Source: Promethearchaeota archaeon
Lineage (GTDB): Archaea; Asgardarchaeota; Lokiarchaeia; Sigynarchaeales; SOKP01
Assembly (NCBI GenBank): GCA_016839425.1
Contig: JAEOUI010000507.1
Coordinates: 1 to 21,012 of the forward strand
Length of the DNA: 21,012 bases
Reading direction: 5' to 3'
Shown here piece after piece: positions 1 to 8,155 of this stretch. A program made the position numbers and the translations under genes. Below the pieces are notes generated by a model, which saw nothing but the letters and a program-made list of their open reading frames with translations, did not search any database and had not been told where the DNA came from. Positions within the stretch are counted from its first letter, which is position 1. Each line of letters opens with the position of its first letter.

Positions 1-981
1 GGGGGAAACCAAATAATAACTGTGCCAGAATCGTTTGGAAGCCTAAATTCTCTTGAAGACGCTGACCTTAGCTGGAATTGGATAGAATATCTTCCCGAAT
101 CGTTTGGAAACCTAAAATGCATAAAAAGACTTAATTTAAGAACTAATCACCTATTAAGCCTTCCAGATGCATTTCGAAACCTTGAATCCGTCTTAGATTT
201 GGACTTGAGACATAACAAGTTCAATTCAATTCCAGAATCACTTTGGACCTTGAAAAATCTAAAAGAACTGGAACTTTATGGAAATCCATTAGTCGGAGAA
301 TCAAAAGAAATGGTATCAAACTCCATTAGTGCTATTTTAGATTTTTGCCGTCAGAGAGCTTCCATTAATATATTTATTAGCCACGCAATGTTAGATTTCG
401 AAGATTTTAAGATAAAAGATATTTCGGAATTTTTGGAAAAACAAGACGAGATTTATCAAGCTTTTTATTGCGAGGCGGATTTAAAAGGCAACATAGACGC
501 TTTTATGGAAGAAACAATTCCTAAATGCCGATTACTGCTGTTTTTTGCGTCAAAAAAATCTCTTTACAATTCCGAAGATTGTTCCCATGAATTGATTCTT
601 GCTCGAAGCCATAACATACAAATAGTTCCTATTAAGGGAACGGATGTAGAATGGGAAGAACTATCAGCTGTCGGTTTGAAAAGAGAGCTTGGTTTTGAAT
701 TCGACTCCTTGAATTTTGGTGATTTTTGCATTAAATTATACGAGTATATTAAAAATTTCAAGAGAGAAATAAATTTATTCGACAAAGAACAAGCTGAGTT
801 GGATCGACAGAGGTTGAATATTAAAAACACGGTTTTAATCCTCTTAGAATCGCAAGAGTTTAAAAATAGTGTTAAAATGAACATCAGTCAATACAAGGAA
901 TTATTTAACCAACTTAATAGAAACGAAATCTCACAAACTGATTACTTTCACAAATTGGCAGATATATTTTCAAACAAATAA
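1..981 (+). CDS. Leucine-rich repeat protein with C-terminal TIR domain (5' partial)
   Basis: The frame is open to the window edge, and the first GTG (position 22) falls inside a repeat, so the true start lies upstream. Residues below are counted from that GTG. Residues 1 to about 90 hold about four leucine-rich repeats of 23 residues with the pattern LP-E/D-F/L-xxL. Residues 115-245 form a TIR domain. It opens with INIFISHA and contains YNSEDCSHEL at 182-191, where Glu190 sits at the place of the catalytic glutamate of TIR NADases. A lysine-rich, probably helical tail of about 75 residues follows. TIR domains generally act as NAD-cleaving effectors or as signalling adaptors, and LRRs bind ligands, so an immune or stress sensor is plausible. 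No partner gene is visible. It converges on the 180-aa gene, and no signal peptide or membrane helix can be seen in this part. Domain assignment is firm; function is inferred. Confidence 0.85.
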   Translation, partial: GGNQIITVPESFGSLNSLEDADLSWNWIEYLPESFGNLKCIKRLNLRTNHLLSLPDAFRNLESVLDLDLRHNKFNSIPESLWTLKNLKELELYGNPLVGESKEMVSNSISAILDFCRQRASINIFISHAMLDFEDFKIKDISEFLEKQDEIYQAFYCEADLKGNIDAFMEETIPKCRLLLFFASKKSLYNSEDCSHELILARSHNIQIVPIKGTDVEWEELSAVGLKRELGFEFDSLNFGDFCIKLYEYIKNFKREINLFDKEQAELDRQRLNIKNTVLILLESQEFKNSVKMNISQYKELFNQLNRNEISQTDYFHKLADIFSNK

Positions 982-1039
982 TTTTTTTTTTATTTATTTA
1001 ATTAAAAAAGTTAGAAGTAATAAATGGAATTTATTACTT
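982..1039. terminator. Bidirectional terminator between convergent genes
   Basis: A T-run at 982-991 directly follows the stop codon of the LRR-TIR gene. Positions 1015-1025 and 1029-1039 form a perfect 11-bp inverted repeat with a 3-nt GGA loop (arm AAGTAATAAAT). It overlaps the stop codon of the minus-strand gene at 1038-1040, and read from that side it is followed by CTTTTTT. The structure suits termination in both directions. Confidence 0.6.
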
Positions 1040-1580
1040 AAAAGATAATTCTAATCTTGGTATTTTTCTTTCCTTCCCACGATTTTTCTAAAAAGCTTGA
1101 ATTTACTGTTTTTTGATCCGTGCAAATTTCAAAAAATCTCTCGTTCCAACCCTTTATTAGATAGTAGTAATTCTCAAAATCAGGTTCTGAATCGGTATAT
1201 GTTATGACGATTTCACGGTCCGATACGAAATCATAATCCATTTGGCTAAAATTAAAAATCATATTATGAAATCGTTTATATCTTTGCATTGCCAATTTAA
1301 CATTTCCCTCAGCAACTATCTGTTTATAAAGGGAATGCATCATTCCATCACAGAATTCTCTTCCCCATTTCACAACTATTTCTTTTTTACCTCTTGCTAC
1401 AATATTAACAATCGCGTTTAACCCTTCTTTATATGCTTCTAGGGGATACCAAGCTGAACTTAAAATCCTTTGAGATAAGAAATTTTTCGTTTCATCTGAA
1501 AGACTATCATAAGCTCCAGACTTATCTGCTTTTATTACCTTTACGACTTCTTTAAACATTGAACCTTTAACTTGTTTCAT
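1038..1580 (-). CDS. Uncharacterised 180-aa protein, possibly DUF2378 (TIGR02265)/V4R-like
   Basis: A soluble protein with no signal peptide or membrane helix. Its layout is an opening VKGSMFKEVV, an ILSSAWYPLEAYKE motif near residues 40-53, a helical middle with GREFCDGMMHSLYKQ, then beta strands, a GWNERFFEI segment and a closing strand IRIIF. This resembles the DUF2378 (TIGR02265)/V4R-like alpha-beta fold, a group of small ligand-binding or signalling domains, but I recognise it by pattern only. The ATG is preceded by a weak GGTG ribosome site 5 nt away. The promoter about 65-90 nt upstream carries the same operator-TATA unit as the transporter and binding-protein genes, so the gene belongs to the same regulon and may encode its sensor or an accessory protein. 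It has no recognisable DNA-binding helix-turn-helix. It overlaps the shared terminator hairpin at its 3' end. Confidence 0.65.
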   Translation of the reverse strand: MKQVKGSMFKEVVKVIKADKSGAYDSLSDETKNFLSQRILSSAWYPLEAYKEGLNAIVNIVARGKKEIVVKWGREFCDGMMHSLYKQIVAEGNVKLAMQRYKRFHNMIFNFSQMDYDFVSDREIVITYTDSEPDFENYYYLIKGWNERFFEICTDQKTVNSSFLEKSWEGKKNTKIRIIF

Positions 1581-1642
1581 TTAACACCATCTTGCTTTTT
1601 TTTGATGTATTGCTATATCCATTTATTTAGTTTGATTTTGAA

Positions 1643-1670
1643 AAACTATAAATATATGAACGACATTCAT
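1643..1670 (-). promoter_or_regulatory. Operator plus TATA box for the 180-aa gene
   Basis: Read on the minus strand, the dyad ATGAATGTCGTTCAT (1670-1656) is followed without a gap by ATATTTATAGTTT (1655-1643). The same two-part unit occurs at 17470-17497 and 17519-17546. Transcription would begin about 25 nt downstream, leaving a leader of roughly 45 nt before the ATG at 1580. An operator abutting the TATA/BRE region suggests control by competition with, or help to, TBP-TFB. Confidence 0.65.
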
Positions 1671-1677
1671 TTATACT

Positions 1678-1705
1678 AACTTGGTTGTTCATTTATTTAA
1701 ATTTT
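1678..1705 (+). promoter_or_regulatory. Degenerate plus-strand copy of the operator-TATA unit
   Basis: GTTCATTTATTTAAATTTT at 1687-1705 matches the 3' part of the binding-protein promoter (17528-17546) at 17 of 19 positions. Only the right half of the 15-bp operator is kept (8 of 15 positions overall). It points toward the acyl-CoA synthetase but lies about 200 nt from its start, so it would give a long leader. It may be a weak second promoter or a relic. Confidence 0.35.
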
Positions 1706-1841
1706 GGCTAATCAATAAGCATATTTGAGAATAATGAAATTTCAAGCAAATACTAACCAAATAAATAAATCAACTCAGAATTTAATATTTAGATTGTATT
1801 CATTGGGATTTTTCATTAATTTCAAATTTTTATTTGAGAAA

Positions 1842-1908
1842 TTTATAAAAGTATTTCCATGAATTTAATAAATAACAAACTCTTTGAATTTAATTTGAGG
1901 TAGATAAC
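1842..1908 (+). promoter_or_regulatory. Proximal TATA box and ribosome site of the acyl-CoA synthetase gene
   Basis: A TATA-like TTTATAAAA at 1842-1850, preceded by GAGAAA as a possible BRE, predicts a start near 1870-1875 and a leader of about 35 nt. TTGAGGT at 1895-1901 is a good Shine-Dalgarno sequence before the ATG at 1909. The rest of the 328-nt gap from 1581 to 1908 is AT-rich and holds only this and the two operator units described separately. Confidence 0.55.
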
Positions 1909-3696
1909 ATGAAAGAAGAATGGTATAAACATCCTAAAAATCTTGTTGATCTGTTAGAAGATTCAGTGAAAAAATTTGGAAAATGTAATTATTTTGGGAC
2001 AAAAAATTCTAACGGTGATTATGAGTGGGTTACTTATGAACAAGTAGGTAGACGTGTTGATAATCTCCGAGCCGGTTTAGCTCAGCTTGGTTTGAAAAAG
2101 GATGAATGTGTAGGACTCATCATAGATAACAGCGTGGAATGGGTAGTTATAGCATTTGCTACTTATGGCCTTAATGCACGATTTATTCCAATGTATGAAA
2201 AAGAATTGACAAAAGTCTGGCAATATATTGTAAAGGATAGTGGATTAAGATTCTTGTTTGTTAAGGATAATGATATCTATGAGAAGGTTAAAGATTTTAA
2301 AGAAGAAATTAATTCATTAGAAAAGATCTTCCTTATTCGCGGCGAAGGTGAAAACAGCATGTCCGCATTAGAGAAAATAGGAGAACAAAATCCAATTCCC
2401 TCGGTAAAACCACATTGGAACGATGTTGCAGTCCTTATTTATACTTCGGGAACCACTGGTGACCCAAAGGGAGTACTCTTGAGACATGGTAATATCACTT
2501 CTAACTTCCAAGGATCGTTTAAATTATTCCCTGGTTTTGACGAGAACGATGTTACATTCGGTATTTTACCTTGGGCTCATAGTTTCGGGCAAACATCGGA
2601 ATTGTATTTGAACACATATCGTGGAATGTCGTGTGGTTTAATGGATACAACTGAAACATTATTGGAAGATATTGTAAAAGTGAAACCCACCGTATTAATG
2701 TCCGTTCCAAGAGTTTTTAATAACATCTACAATGCTATTCACTACAAGATGAAAGCTGCAGGTCCGACAGTGGAAGGGGCTTTTAATAAGGCAAAAGAAA
2801 CTGCAAACTCCTTAAGAGAAGGAAGAAATGTATCTGAGGAGGATAAAAAAGCAATGGAGGGCCTATTTCAAAACTTGCGGGCAATGTTTGGAGGGAGACT
2901 TAAACTTTCCTCAACGGGAGGGGCCGTCATGAATCCAGAGATAGCACAATTTTATATTGATATTGGCATTCCAACTTACGATGGTTATGGAATGACAGAA
3001 ACATCTCCAACAATTACATGTAATTGTCCTACAGGAAATAAATTGGGTAGCGTAGGATGCCCCTTAGATAATGTATCTGTTATCATCGATAAGTCTTTAG
3101 TAGGTGAAGATAGCAAGGATGGAGAAATCATCTGTTATGGTCCTAATGTAATGCTAGGATATCATAATAAACCAGAAAAAACTGCTGAAACAATGATAGA
3201 AGATCCAATATTAGGAAAGGGAGTTCGAACAGGCGATAGAGGATGGATCGACGAAGAAGGATTTTTATATATCACTGGTAGATTTAAAGAAGAATACAAG
3301 CTAGAGAATGGAAAATATGTACACCCTGCTTCAATCGAAGATGCCGTCAAATTAAGCCCGTTAATTTCTAATATCATGATTTTTGGAGATGGAAAACCAT
3401 ATAATGTCGGCCTTGTTGTTCCAGATCCTGTAATGCTGCCATTAATTGCTCAGAAAATGGGTGTCTCGGAAACTGATCCTAAAAAAATAGTTGATGATCC
3501 AAAAATTCAAAAACTCCTTGAAGATACCATTGGAAACCAACTGAAAGAAGGATTTGGTAGCTACGAAATACCCAAGAAACTCGTATTTACGGCAGAGGAA
3601 TTTACGGTTGAAAACGGCCTCCTCACCCAAACAATGAAATTAAAACGAAGAAATGTCCTCCAAAAATACGGGGATCAACTGAATGCCCTTTATTAA
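1909..3696 (+). CDS. Long-chain fatty acid-CoA ligase (AMP-binding, ANL superfamily)
   Basis: Activates a carboxylic acid with ATP to the acyl-adenylate and then transfers it to CoA. The protein has 595 aa, the usual length for long-chain acyl-CoA synthetases. The P-loop-like motif YTSGTTGDPKG is at residues 178-188, GYGMTETSP at 359-367, the hinge region GDRGWIDEEGFLYITGR at 442-458, and an NGKYVHP segment at 467-473. The conserved C-terminal lysine is in TQTMKLKRR (Lys577). There is no signal peptide or membrane helix, so it is cytosolic or peripheral. The chosen ATG has a good GAGGT ribosome site. The GRE activase frame begins about 35 nt downstream on the same strand, suggesting one operon. 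In this context it may make the CoA ester of a GRE product or of an imported acid; the substrate is not readable. Family call is firm. Confidence 0.93.
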   Translation: MKEEWYKHPKNLVDLLEDSVKKFGKCNYFGTKNSNGDYEWVTYEQVGRRVDNLRAGLAQLGLKKDECVGLIIDNSVEWVVIAFATYGLNARFIPMYEKELTKVWQYIVKDSGLRFLFVKDNDIYEKVKDFKEEINSLEKIFLIRGEGENSMSALEKIGEQNPIPSVKPHWNDVAVLIYTSGTTGDPKGVLLRHGNITSNFQGSFKLFPGFDENDVTFGILPWAHSFGQTSELYLNTYRGMSCGLMDTTETLLEDIVKVKPTVLMSVPRVFNNIYNAIHYKMKAAGPTVEGAFNKAKETANSLREGRNVSEEDKKAMEGLFQNLRAMFGGRLKLSSTGGAVMNPEIAQFYIDIGIPTYDGYGMTETSPTITCNCPTGNKLGSVGCPLDNVSVIIDKSLVGEDSKDGEIICYGPNVMLGYHNKPEKTAETMIEDPILGKGVRTGDRGWIDEEGFLYITGRFKEEYKLENGKYVHPASIEDAVKLSPLISNIMIFGDGKPYNVGLVVPDPVMLPLIAQKMGVSETDPKKIVDDPKIQKLLEDTIGNQLKEGFGSYEIPKKLVFTAEEFTVENGLLTQTMKLKRRNVLQKYGDQLNALY

Positions 3697-3730
3697 AACT
3701 ATTTTTTTATATTAATATTAAAAATGGTGA

Positions 3731-5056
3731 TATATTATAGCATCAGAATCGAATGGATTAATATTTAAAATACAGAGAACGGCAACTGACGATGGTCCAG
3801 GCGTTCGAACGACCATTTTTTTTAACGGATGTCCTTTACATTGTGCGTGGTGCGCCAATCCAGAATCAATTCCAAAAAAACCTCAATTACAATGGTTAGA
3901 CCATAAATGTATTGGCGATAAAAGTTGTATCGAGGCTTGCGATCAAGGCGCATTATTTTTTGAAGAAGATGGCTTGCACATCATACGCGAGAAATGCAAT
4001 AGTTGTGGGGATTGCGAAGAAGCGTGCCCCAGTACGGCATTAACCTTACTTGGGAAATGGTGGAGCCCAGAGGATCTCTTTCACGATATTGAAAGGGAAA
4101 AGATTTTTTTTGACAAGACAAAAGGTGGAATCACGGTTTCTGGTGGCGAGCCGACCTTACAATCAGAATTTTTATTTGAATTTCTAAAACTATGCAAGGA
4201 AAACGGCATTTCTACCGCTTTAGACACCTGTGGTTATGCAAGCAAACAAGTATACGAAAAATTATTACCCCATGTCGATGTCGTTCTATTAGATTTAAAA
4301 GTTTTTGACTCTAATAAACACGAGGAATTCACGGGAGTTCCAAATCAAACAATTCTAAACAACGCTGAATGGATCGCTGATTATGTGAGTAAAAACGGAA
4401 AAAAAATGTGGATTAGGACGCCCTTAATACCAAACTATACGGCCACGGACGATAATGTAAGAAATATCGGAGAATTCATTGTTAACGAATTAAAAAATGT
4501 GCCAGAGCAATGGGATTTATTAAGCTTCAATAAAATGTGTGAAGCTTCTTATTTCAGGTTGGGCATATCGTGGATTTTAAAAGACCAACCGCTCATGACA
4601 AAGGAAGAAATGGAGCACTTTCAAGCAATTGCGAAGAACACAGGAGCCAAAAATGTGAAATGGTCGGGATTAACTAAAAAAGAAGAAACGACCACGATCG
4701 AGATAAAAAAAGAAATTAACGCACAAGAGGCTTTTGACCACATGGCAGTAGTGTTCAATAAAGACGAAGCTTTAAAGTTGAATGAAAAAGTAGTAATGCA
4801 ATACAATGTTAGCGGAGCAGGAGGTGGCACATGGCAACTAGTAATTGAAAACGGGGAATATAAGATCACCCCTGGCGATTCCATCAAGGATGTATCCTGC
4901 ACCATGAGCTACGATAGCGTGGACAGTTTTGTGGGGCTCAGGAAGGGAACTCTTGAACCAATACAAGCCTTCATGTCGGGAAAGGTGAAGTTCTCGGGAA
5001 ATCAAGCAATAATAGAAAAAGTGGGTAAAATTTTTCCCCTTGGAAAAGCAAATTAA
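3731..5056 (+). CDS. Glycyl radical enzyme activase (radical SAM) fused to a C-terminal SCP2 domain
   Basis: Uses S-adenosylmethionine and a [4Fe-4S] cluster to install the glycyl radical in a GRE. The frame opens after a stop at 3728-3730. NGLIFKIQRTATDDGPGVRT is encoded at 3752-3811, and the radical-SAM CX3CX2C motif (GCPLHCAWC) at 3827-3853. A ferredoxin-like insert follows: CIGDKSCIEAC, which has Asp where a fourth cysteine often stands, then a full CNSCGDCEEAC. The SAM-binding GGEPT follows near 4144-4158. From about 4711 to the stop lies a complete SCP2 lipid-binding domain closely similar to the separate SCP2 gene at 5320-5670; I know of no standard activase with this extension. No ATG, GTG or TTG occurs in frame before a TTG at 3974, which would delete the catalytic cysteines. 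The start is therefore unresolved: GGTGAT at 3726-3731 could serve an ATT (3734) or ATA (3737), or one base is wrong. It probably shares an operon with the acyl-CoA synthetase. Confidence 0.88.
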   Translation, partial: YIIASESNGLIFKIQRTATDDGPGVRTTIFFNGCPLHCAWCANPESIPKKPQLQWLDHKCIGDKSCIEACDQGALFFEEDGLHIIREKCNSCGDCEEACPSTALTLLGKWWSPEDLFHDIEREKIFFDKTKGGITVSGGEPTLQSEFLFEFLKLCKENGISTALDTCGYASKQVYEKLLPHVDVVLLDLKVFDSNKHEEFTGVPNQTILNNAEWIADYVSKNGKKMWIRTPLIPNYTATDDNVRNIGEFIVNELKNVPEQWDLLSFNKMCEASYFRLGISWILKDQPLMTKEEMEHFQAIAKNTGAKNVKWSGLTKKEETTTIEIKKEINAQEAFDHMAVVFNKDEALKLNEKVVMQYNVSGAGGGTWQLVIENGEYKITPGDSIKDVSCTMSYDSVDSFVGLRKGTLEPIQAFMSGKVKFSGNQAIIEKVGKIFPLGKAN

Positions 5057-5319
5057 TATTCCTATTCTTTTTTTTATATATTTTTAAACTCGACGATAAG
5101 TAGTTATTTATTGAAGTTATTAATCAAGAAAAAGCATTTTCAAGTTTGATATTGTTATTTTAGATGAATGCTCTTAATAATCAAAGTGCATCAGTAGAAT
5201 AGCTATAATTTATTCTTATTTCAATTTTTATTGTTATATTTTTTAATTTCAATACGCTTTTAATTAAAAAATTTTAAACAAAAATAGTAATATTAGTAAA
5301 AAAAATTTTTTAATTAATT
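5057..5319. terminator. AT-rich convergent intergenic region with T-runs on both sides
   Basis: T8 at 5068-5075 follows the activase gene, and A8 at 5298-5305 (T8 on the minus strand) follows the SCP2 gene. Both are typical archaeal-type terminators. I see no gene, dyad or repeat in the remaining sequence. Confidence 0.55.
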
Positions 5320-5670
5320 TTAACCCTTTCCAACGGGAAAGACTTCTGCCATCTTTTGCATTATAGACTGGTTTCCCAAGAATTTGACTTTTCCCGACAT
5401 AAATGCCTTCATAGGCTTAAGTTCACCCGTTCTAAGTTTTACGAAGCTTTCTAAGGTTTTATAATTCAATGTACAGGACACCTCCTTGATGGAATCTCCG
5501 TTCAAAATCTGAAATTCTCCGTTCTCAAGGACGAGTTGCCAAGTACCCCCTCCTTCTCCATTCACATTGTATTGCATTACTACTTTTTCCTTTATTTCTA
5601 ACGCCTTGTCTTTATTAAAACTTTTTTTCATGTGGTCAAAGGCGTCTTGTGCTGTGACTACTTTTTCCAT
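5320..5670 (-). CDS. Stand-alone SCP2 sterol-carrier domain protein
   Basis: The 116-aa protein is a single SCP2 domain, a fold with a hydrophobic tunnel that binds and presents fatty acyl chains, sterols or other lipids. Recognisable segments include AQDAFDHM, EKVVMQYNVNGEGGGTWQLV, DSIKEVSCTLNY and KAFMSGKVKFLGN. It has no signal peptide and is probably cytosolic. It matches the SCP2 domain at the end of the GRE activase almost throughout, including AFDHM, KVVMQYNV, GGGTWQLV and AFMSGKVKF, so the two arose by duplication. The start is 15 nt after the GRE1 stop, with AGAGGT as ribosome site, so it is translated from the GRE1 transcript. This pairing suggests that GRE1 acts on, or makes, a hydrophobic molecule carried by SCP2. 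The link to GRE chemistry is inference. Confidence 0.92.
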   Translation of the reverse strand: MEKVVTAQDAFDHMKKSFNKDKALEIKEKVVMQYNVNGEGGGTWQLVLENGEFQILNGDSIKEVSCTLNYKTLESFVKLRTGELKPMKAFMSGKVKFLGNQSIMQKMAEVFPVGKG

Positions 5671-5685
5671 TTTTTTCTAACCTCT

Positions 5686-8145
5686 TTAAACGCTGTTAAA
5701 TTCAGTTCGAGCAATGATGTCATCCTGCAGTTCTTTACGAAGGTCAACAAAACGTGCCGAGTATCCCGAGACCTTTACCGAGAGATCGGGATATTTTTCA
5801 GGATGAGCTTGAGCGTCTTTTAATGTTTCAGTGCCAATGGGATTTATCTGGAGATTTCTACCGCCTAATTCAAAAAACGATTCTACAATAGTAGCCATGT
5901 GATCAATGCCTTCATCAGTTGAAATCGTATTAGGAGAGATTCTGATGTTAAACGACACCCCATTTGTCAAGAGAGCGTCCTTGGTGGCGTATGCCGCAGA
6001 TTGAAGGCACATCGTAAGGCCATTTTTTTCAGTTCCATTAACCGGAGACATTCCGTTCGACACGGCTTCGCCTTGTATTCTTCCGTCCGGGGTTGCTCCA
6101 GTGATCTGACCCTCCTGAGTGTGTGTTCCAGCAGCAGATATGAAGCACGGATGATAAATTCCATTTCCTCCCCTTGCCTTGTATTGCCTGACGATATCGC
6201 ACCAGGTTTGTGCGATCCATTTTGCGATTTCGTCTGCTTTCTTGTTACCAGTTCCGTATTTTGGGGCCTTGTTTTTCATTTTTTCTTTAAGGTCTTCCGC
6301 ACCCTCGAAATTATTGCGAAGGTGTTTTGATAATTCTCCCATAGTGAGCAATTTTTCTTCGAATACGGCCCATTGTATTGCCGTCAAGGAGTCTGTCACG
6401 GTACCTAATGCTTGAGCACCCATTGGATTATTATTGTATATCGCACCATTGCTGGTAACATCCAAACCTTTCTCAATACATCCTTCGATAGTAGAAGAAA
6501 GTAACGGGGCTGGAAGGTAATCTGCGTAAGCTTTATCTTTGAGTTCAGATTTTTTTACGGCTAAATCAACGGCAAATTTTAATTGTTCCACAAAGGCGTT
6601 TTTCACATCTTCGAATGATTTAAAAGTGCTTGGATCGAGAGTTTTTGCACCGACAGTTTTATCACCAGAAAAGAGCGTACGTCCCTCGTTTAACGCCATA
6701 TTAAAAACAACAACCAAAAAAATAGCATTTCCTGCAGTATAGGAGAAATCGTTGCCAGTACCATGGAGTTCAACGCATCCAACGATCGAATAATTCCTTG
6801 CATCTTCTAAGGCGTACCCCGTTTTTACGAGATGTGGAATGTGGACATCATCGTTATGAAGCGCCATTCCTGCCGTATGCCGGTACGCTTCAATTGCTTT
6901 TTTTACGAAGTCGTGAGGTGTCTTCGAAGATATTCGTATCGATATCGTGTTAAGCAAGCTTTTGACATTTGAAACTGCTTCCAAAAACAAGTACGAAACT
7001 TCATTTGTCGCGTCCATCCCATTTTTATCAACACCGCCAATGGTCACATTATTTTGTCCCGCAATAACTACGGTAGAAAGCTTGACCAAGTATTCTTCAA
7101 TTGCTTCAACCGCTTCTGCGTGTGTTATTCGTCCTTCTGAAATATCTGCCCTGTAGAATGGAGTGAGATATTGATCAACGCGCCCTTGGGAAAAGATATT
7201 GCTATCACCATAGCTCATTTCCATGACGACATTCGTCATCCAAATCGCTTGAACGGCTTCCATAAAATTTCTTGGAGGATAAGCAGGCACTCGCCTTGCT
7301 CGTTCGGCAATATCCAAGAGCTCTGATTTTCTCTCTTCTGAAGCAGTTTTGGCCATTTCTGAAGCCAGATCCGCATAACGGTTAGAATAATTGCAGACTG
7401 CTTCTGCAACTATTTGTGCAGACTCGAGAAAATTCTTTCGATATTCGTATTTTTCGTCTGATTCCTTGAGTTTTGACAGTTGTTCCGCGGCCATCTGCTT
7501 TATTCCCTTGAAACCCATTTTAAGTACTCGCGGATAACCGGGTATGGTGTGTCCTTGCATGATACCATTTGCAAAAATATCGGTTCCGGACATCGAGAAC
7601 AATGCTGCTAATCCCGATAATGGAGAATCGTTCTCCTCTTCTTCGTCAAAAAGTCCTGCTTCCTTGAAAAGTCCTGTCTTCAAGTCAGTTATTGTTTTTC
7701 CCTTCCAAAATGGAATTATTTCCTCTTTTAACTCTTTTTGCTCTTCTTCTGTCAGGGGCTTATATCTGCTCCAAAATGGATGTTTGGCACCGATGAAAGC
7801 TTTCATATCCGGATCCAGAGAATCGTCCAAGAAAAACGAGAAAGTTCCAAAATTCCTTCCTTGTTCTATCTCCATGGGATCGGATCGAACCTTGCTGGAT
7901 TTCTTACCTACTAGTAATTCGCTATCATCAATCCTTATAGGAATGCAGCGTAAAAATTCTTCTAATGCTTTCGCCTGTTTTATTGTTGGATGTGCGTTTT
8001 CCATTTGCTTGTATATCCGAGTATAGCAACGCGCTCGTTCAATGTCATATTCGAAAGGGTGAGATAACATTTCGTCTCTAATCTTTCCAACCCTCTCGGA
8101 GGGAACGCCTCGGAGAGGGGATAAACTAAATTTTTGAACTACCAT
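5686..8145 (-). CDS. Glycyl radical enzyme 1 (PflD-like, GCVEL active site)
   Basis: An 819-aa glycyl radical enzyme of the pyruvate formate-lyase-like/PflD group, usual in length. The C-terminal glycyl loop is SVKVSGYSARF with Gly794. The thiyl residue is Cys457 in NYSIVGCVEL and the neighbouring Glu459 is a candidate general base. Cys-Val-Glu is typical of dehydratases, choline lyase and aryl-acetate decarboxylases; the Pro that usually follows is Leu here. There is no N-terminal targeting extension for a microcompartment, and no shell genes are present. Substrate and reaction are unknown. Archaeal PflD-like enzymes have been proposed to add alkanes to fumarate, but the motif does not favour that. 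The ATG at 8143-8145 lies about 30 nt from the TATA box, so the mRNA is probably leaderless. SCP2 follows in the same operon, and the activase is divergent across the SCP2 gene. It is a close paralogue of GRE2. Confidence 0.92.
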   Translation of the reverse strand: MVVQKFSLSPLRGVPSERVGKIRDEMLSHPFEYDIERARCYTRIYKQMENAHPTIKQAKALEEFLRCIPIRIDDSELLVGKKSSKVRSDPMEIEQGRNFGTFSFFLDDSLDPDMKAFIGAKHPFWSRYKPLTEEEQKELKEEIIPFWKGKTITDLKTGLFKEAGLFDEEEENDSPLSGLAALFSMSGTDIFANGIMQGHTIPGYPRVLKMGFKGIKQMAAEQLSKLKESDEKYEYRKNFLESAQIVAEAVCNYSNRYADLASEMAKTASEERKSELLDIAERARRVPAYPPRNFMEAVQAIWMTNVVMEMSYGDSNIFSQGRVDQYLTPFYRADISEGRITHAEAVEAIEEYLVKLSTVVIAGQNNVTIGGVDKNGMDATNEVSYLFLEAVSNVKSLLNTISIRISSKTPHDFVKKAIEAYRHTAGMALHNDDVHIPHLVKTGYALEDARNYSIVGCVELHGTGNDFSYTAGNAIFLVVVFNMALNEGRTLFSGDKTVGAKTLDPSTFKSFEDVKNAFVEQLKFAVDLAVKKSELKDKAYADYLPAPLLSSTIEGCIEKGLDVTSNGAIYNNNPMGAQALGTVTDSLTAIQWAVFEEKLLTMGELSKHLRNNFEGAEDLKEKMKNKAPKYGTGNKKADEIAKWIAQTWCDIVRQYKARGGNGIYHPCFISAAGTHTQEGQITGATPDGRIQGEAVSNGMSPVNGTEKNGLTMCLQSAAYATKDALLTNGVSFNIRISPNTISTDEGIDHMATIVESFFELGGRNLQINPIGTETLKDAQAHPEKYPDLSVKVSGYSARFVDLRKELQDDIIARTEFNSV
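8091..8119 (-). other. Stable hairpin in the 5' coding region of GRE1 mRNA
   Basis: Arms 8091-8102 and 8108-8119 pair over 12 positions with one G-G/C-C mismatch, around the 5-nt loop 8103-8107. The stem is much more GC-rich than its surroundings. It lies at about nt 27-55 of the coding sequence, in codons for PLRGVPSERV. GRE2 has the corresponding but weaker stem at 10754-10780. It may only reflect the codons of a conserved peptide. Confidence 0.4.
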
Positions 8146-8155
8146 TTGGCATTAA

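Noticed and set aside
1735..1744. TGAAATTTCA palindrome upstream of the acyl-CoA synthetase as another operator
   Set aside because: Its spacing and sequence differ from the 15-bp operator, and such AT-rich dyads are expected by chance.
7544..8026. 160-codon plus-strand open frame inside GRE1
   Set aside because: It is antisense to a strongly conserved enzyme region, is low in complexity (Ser-rich) and has no recognisable domain. The same applies to 13291-13731 and 4621-4905.
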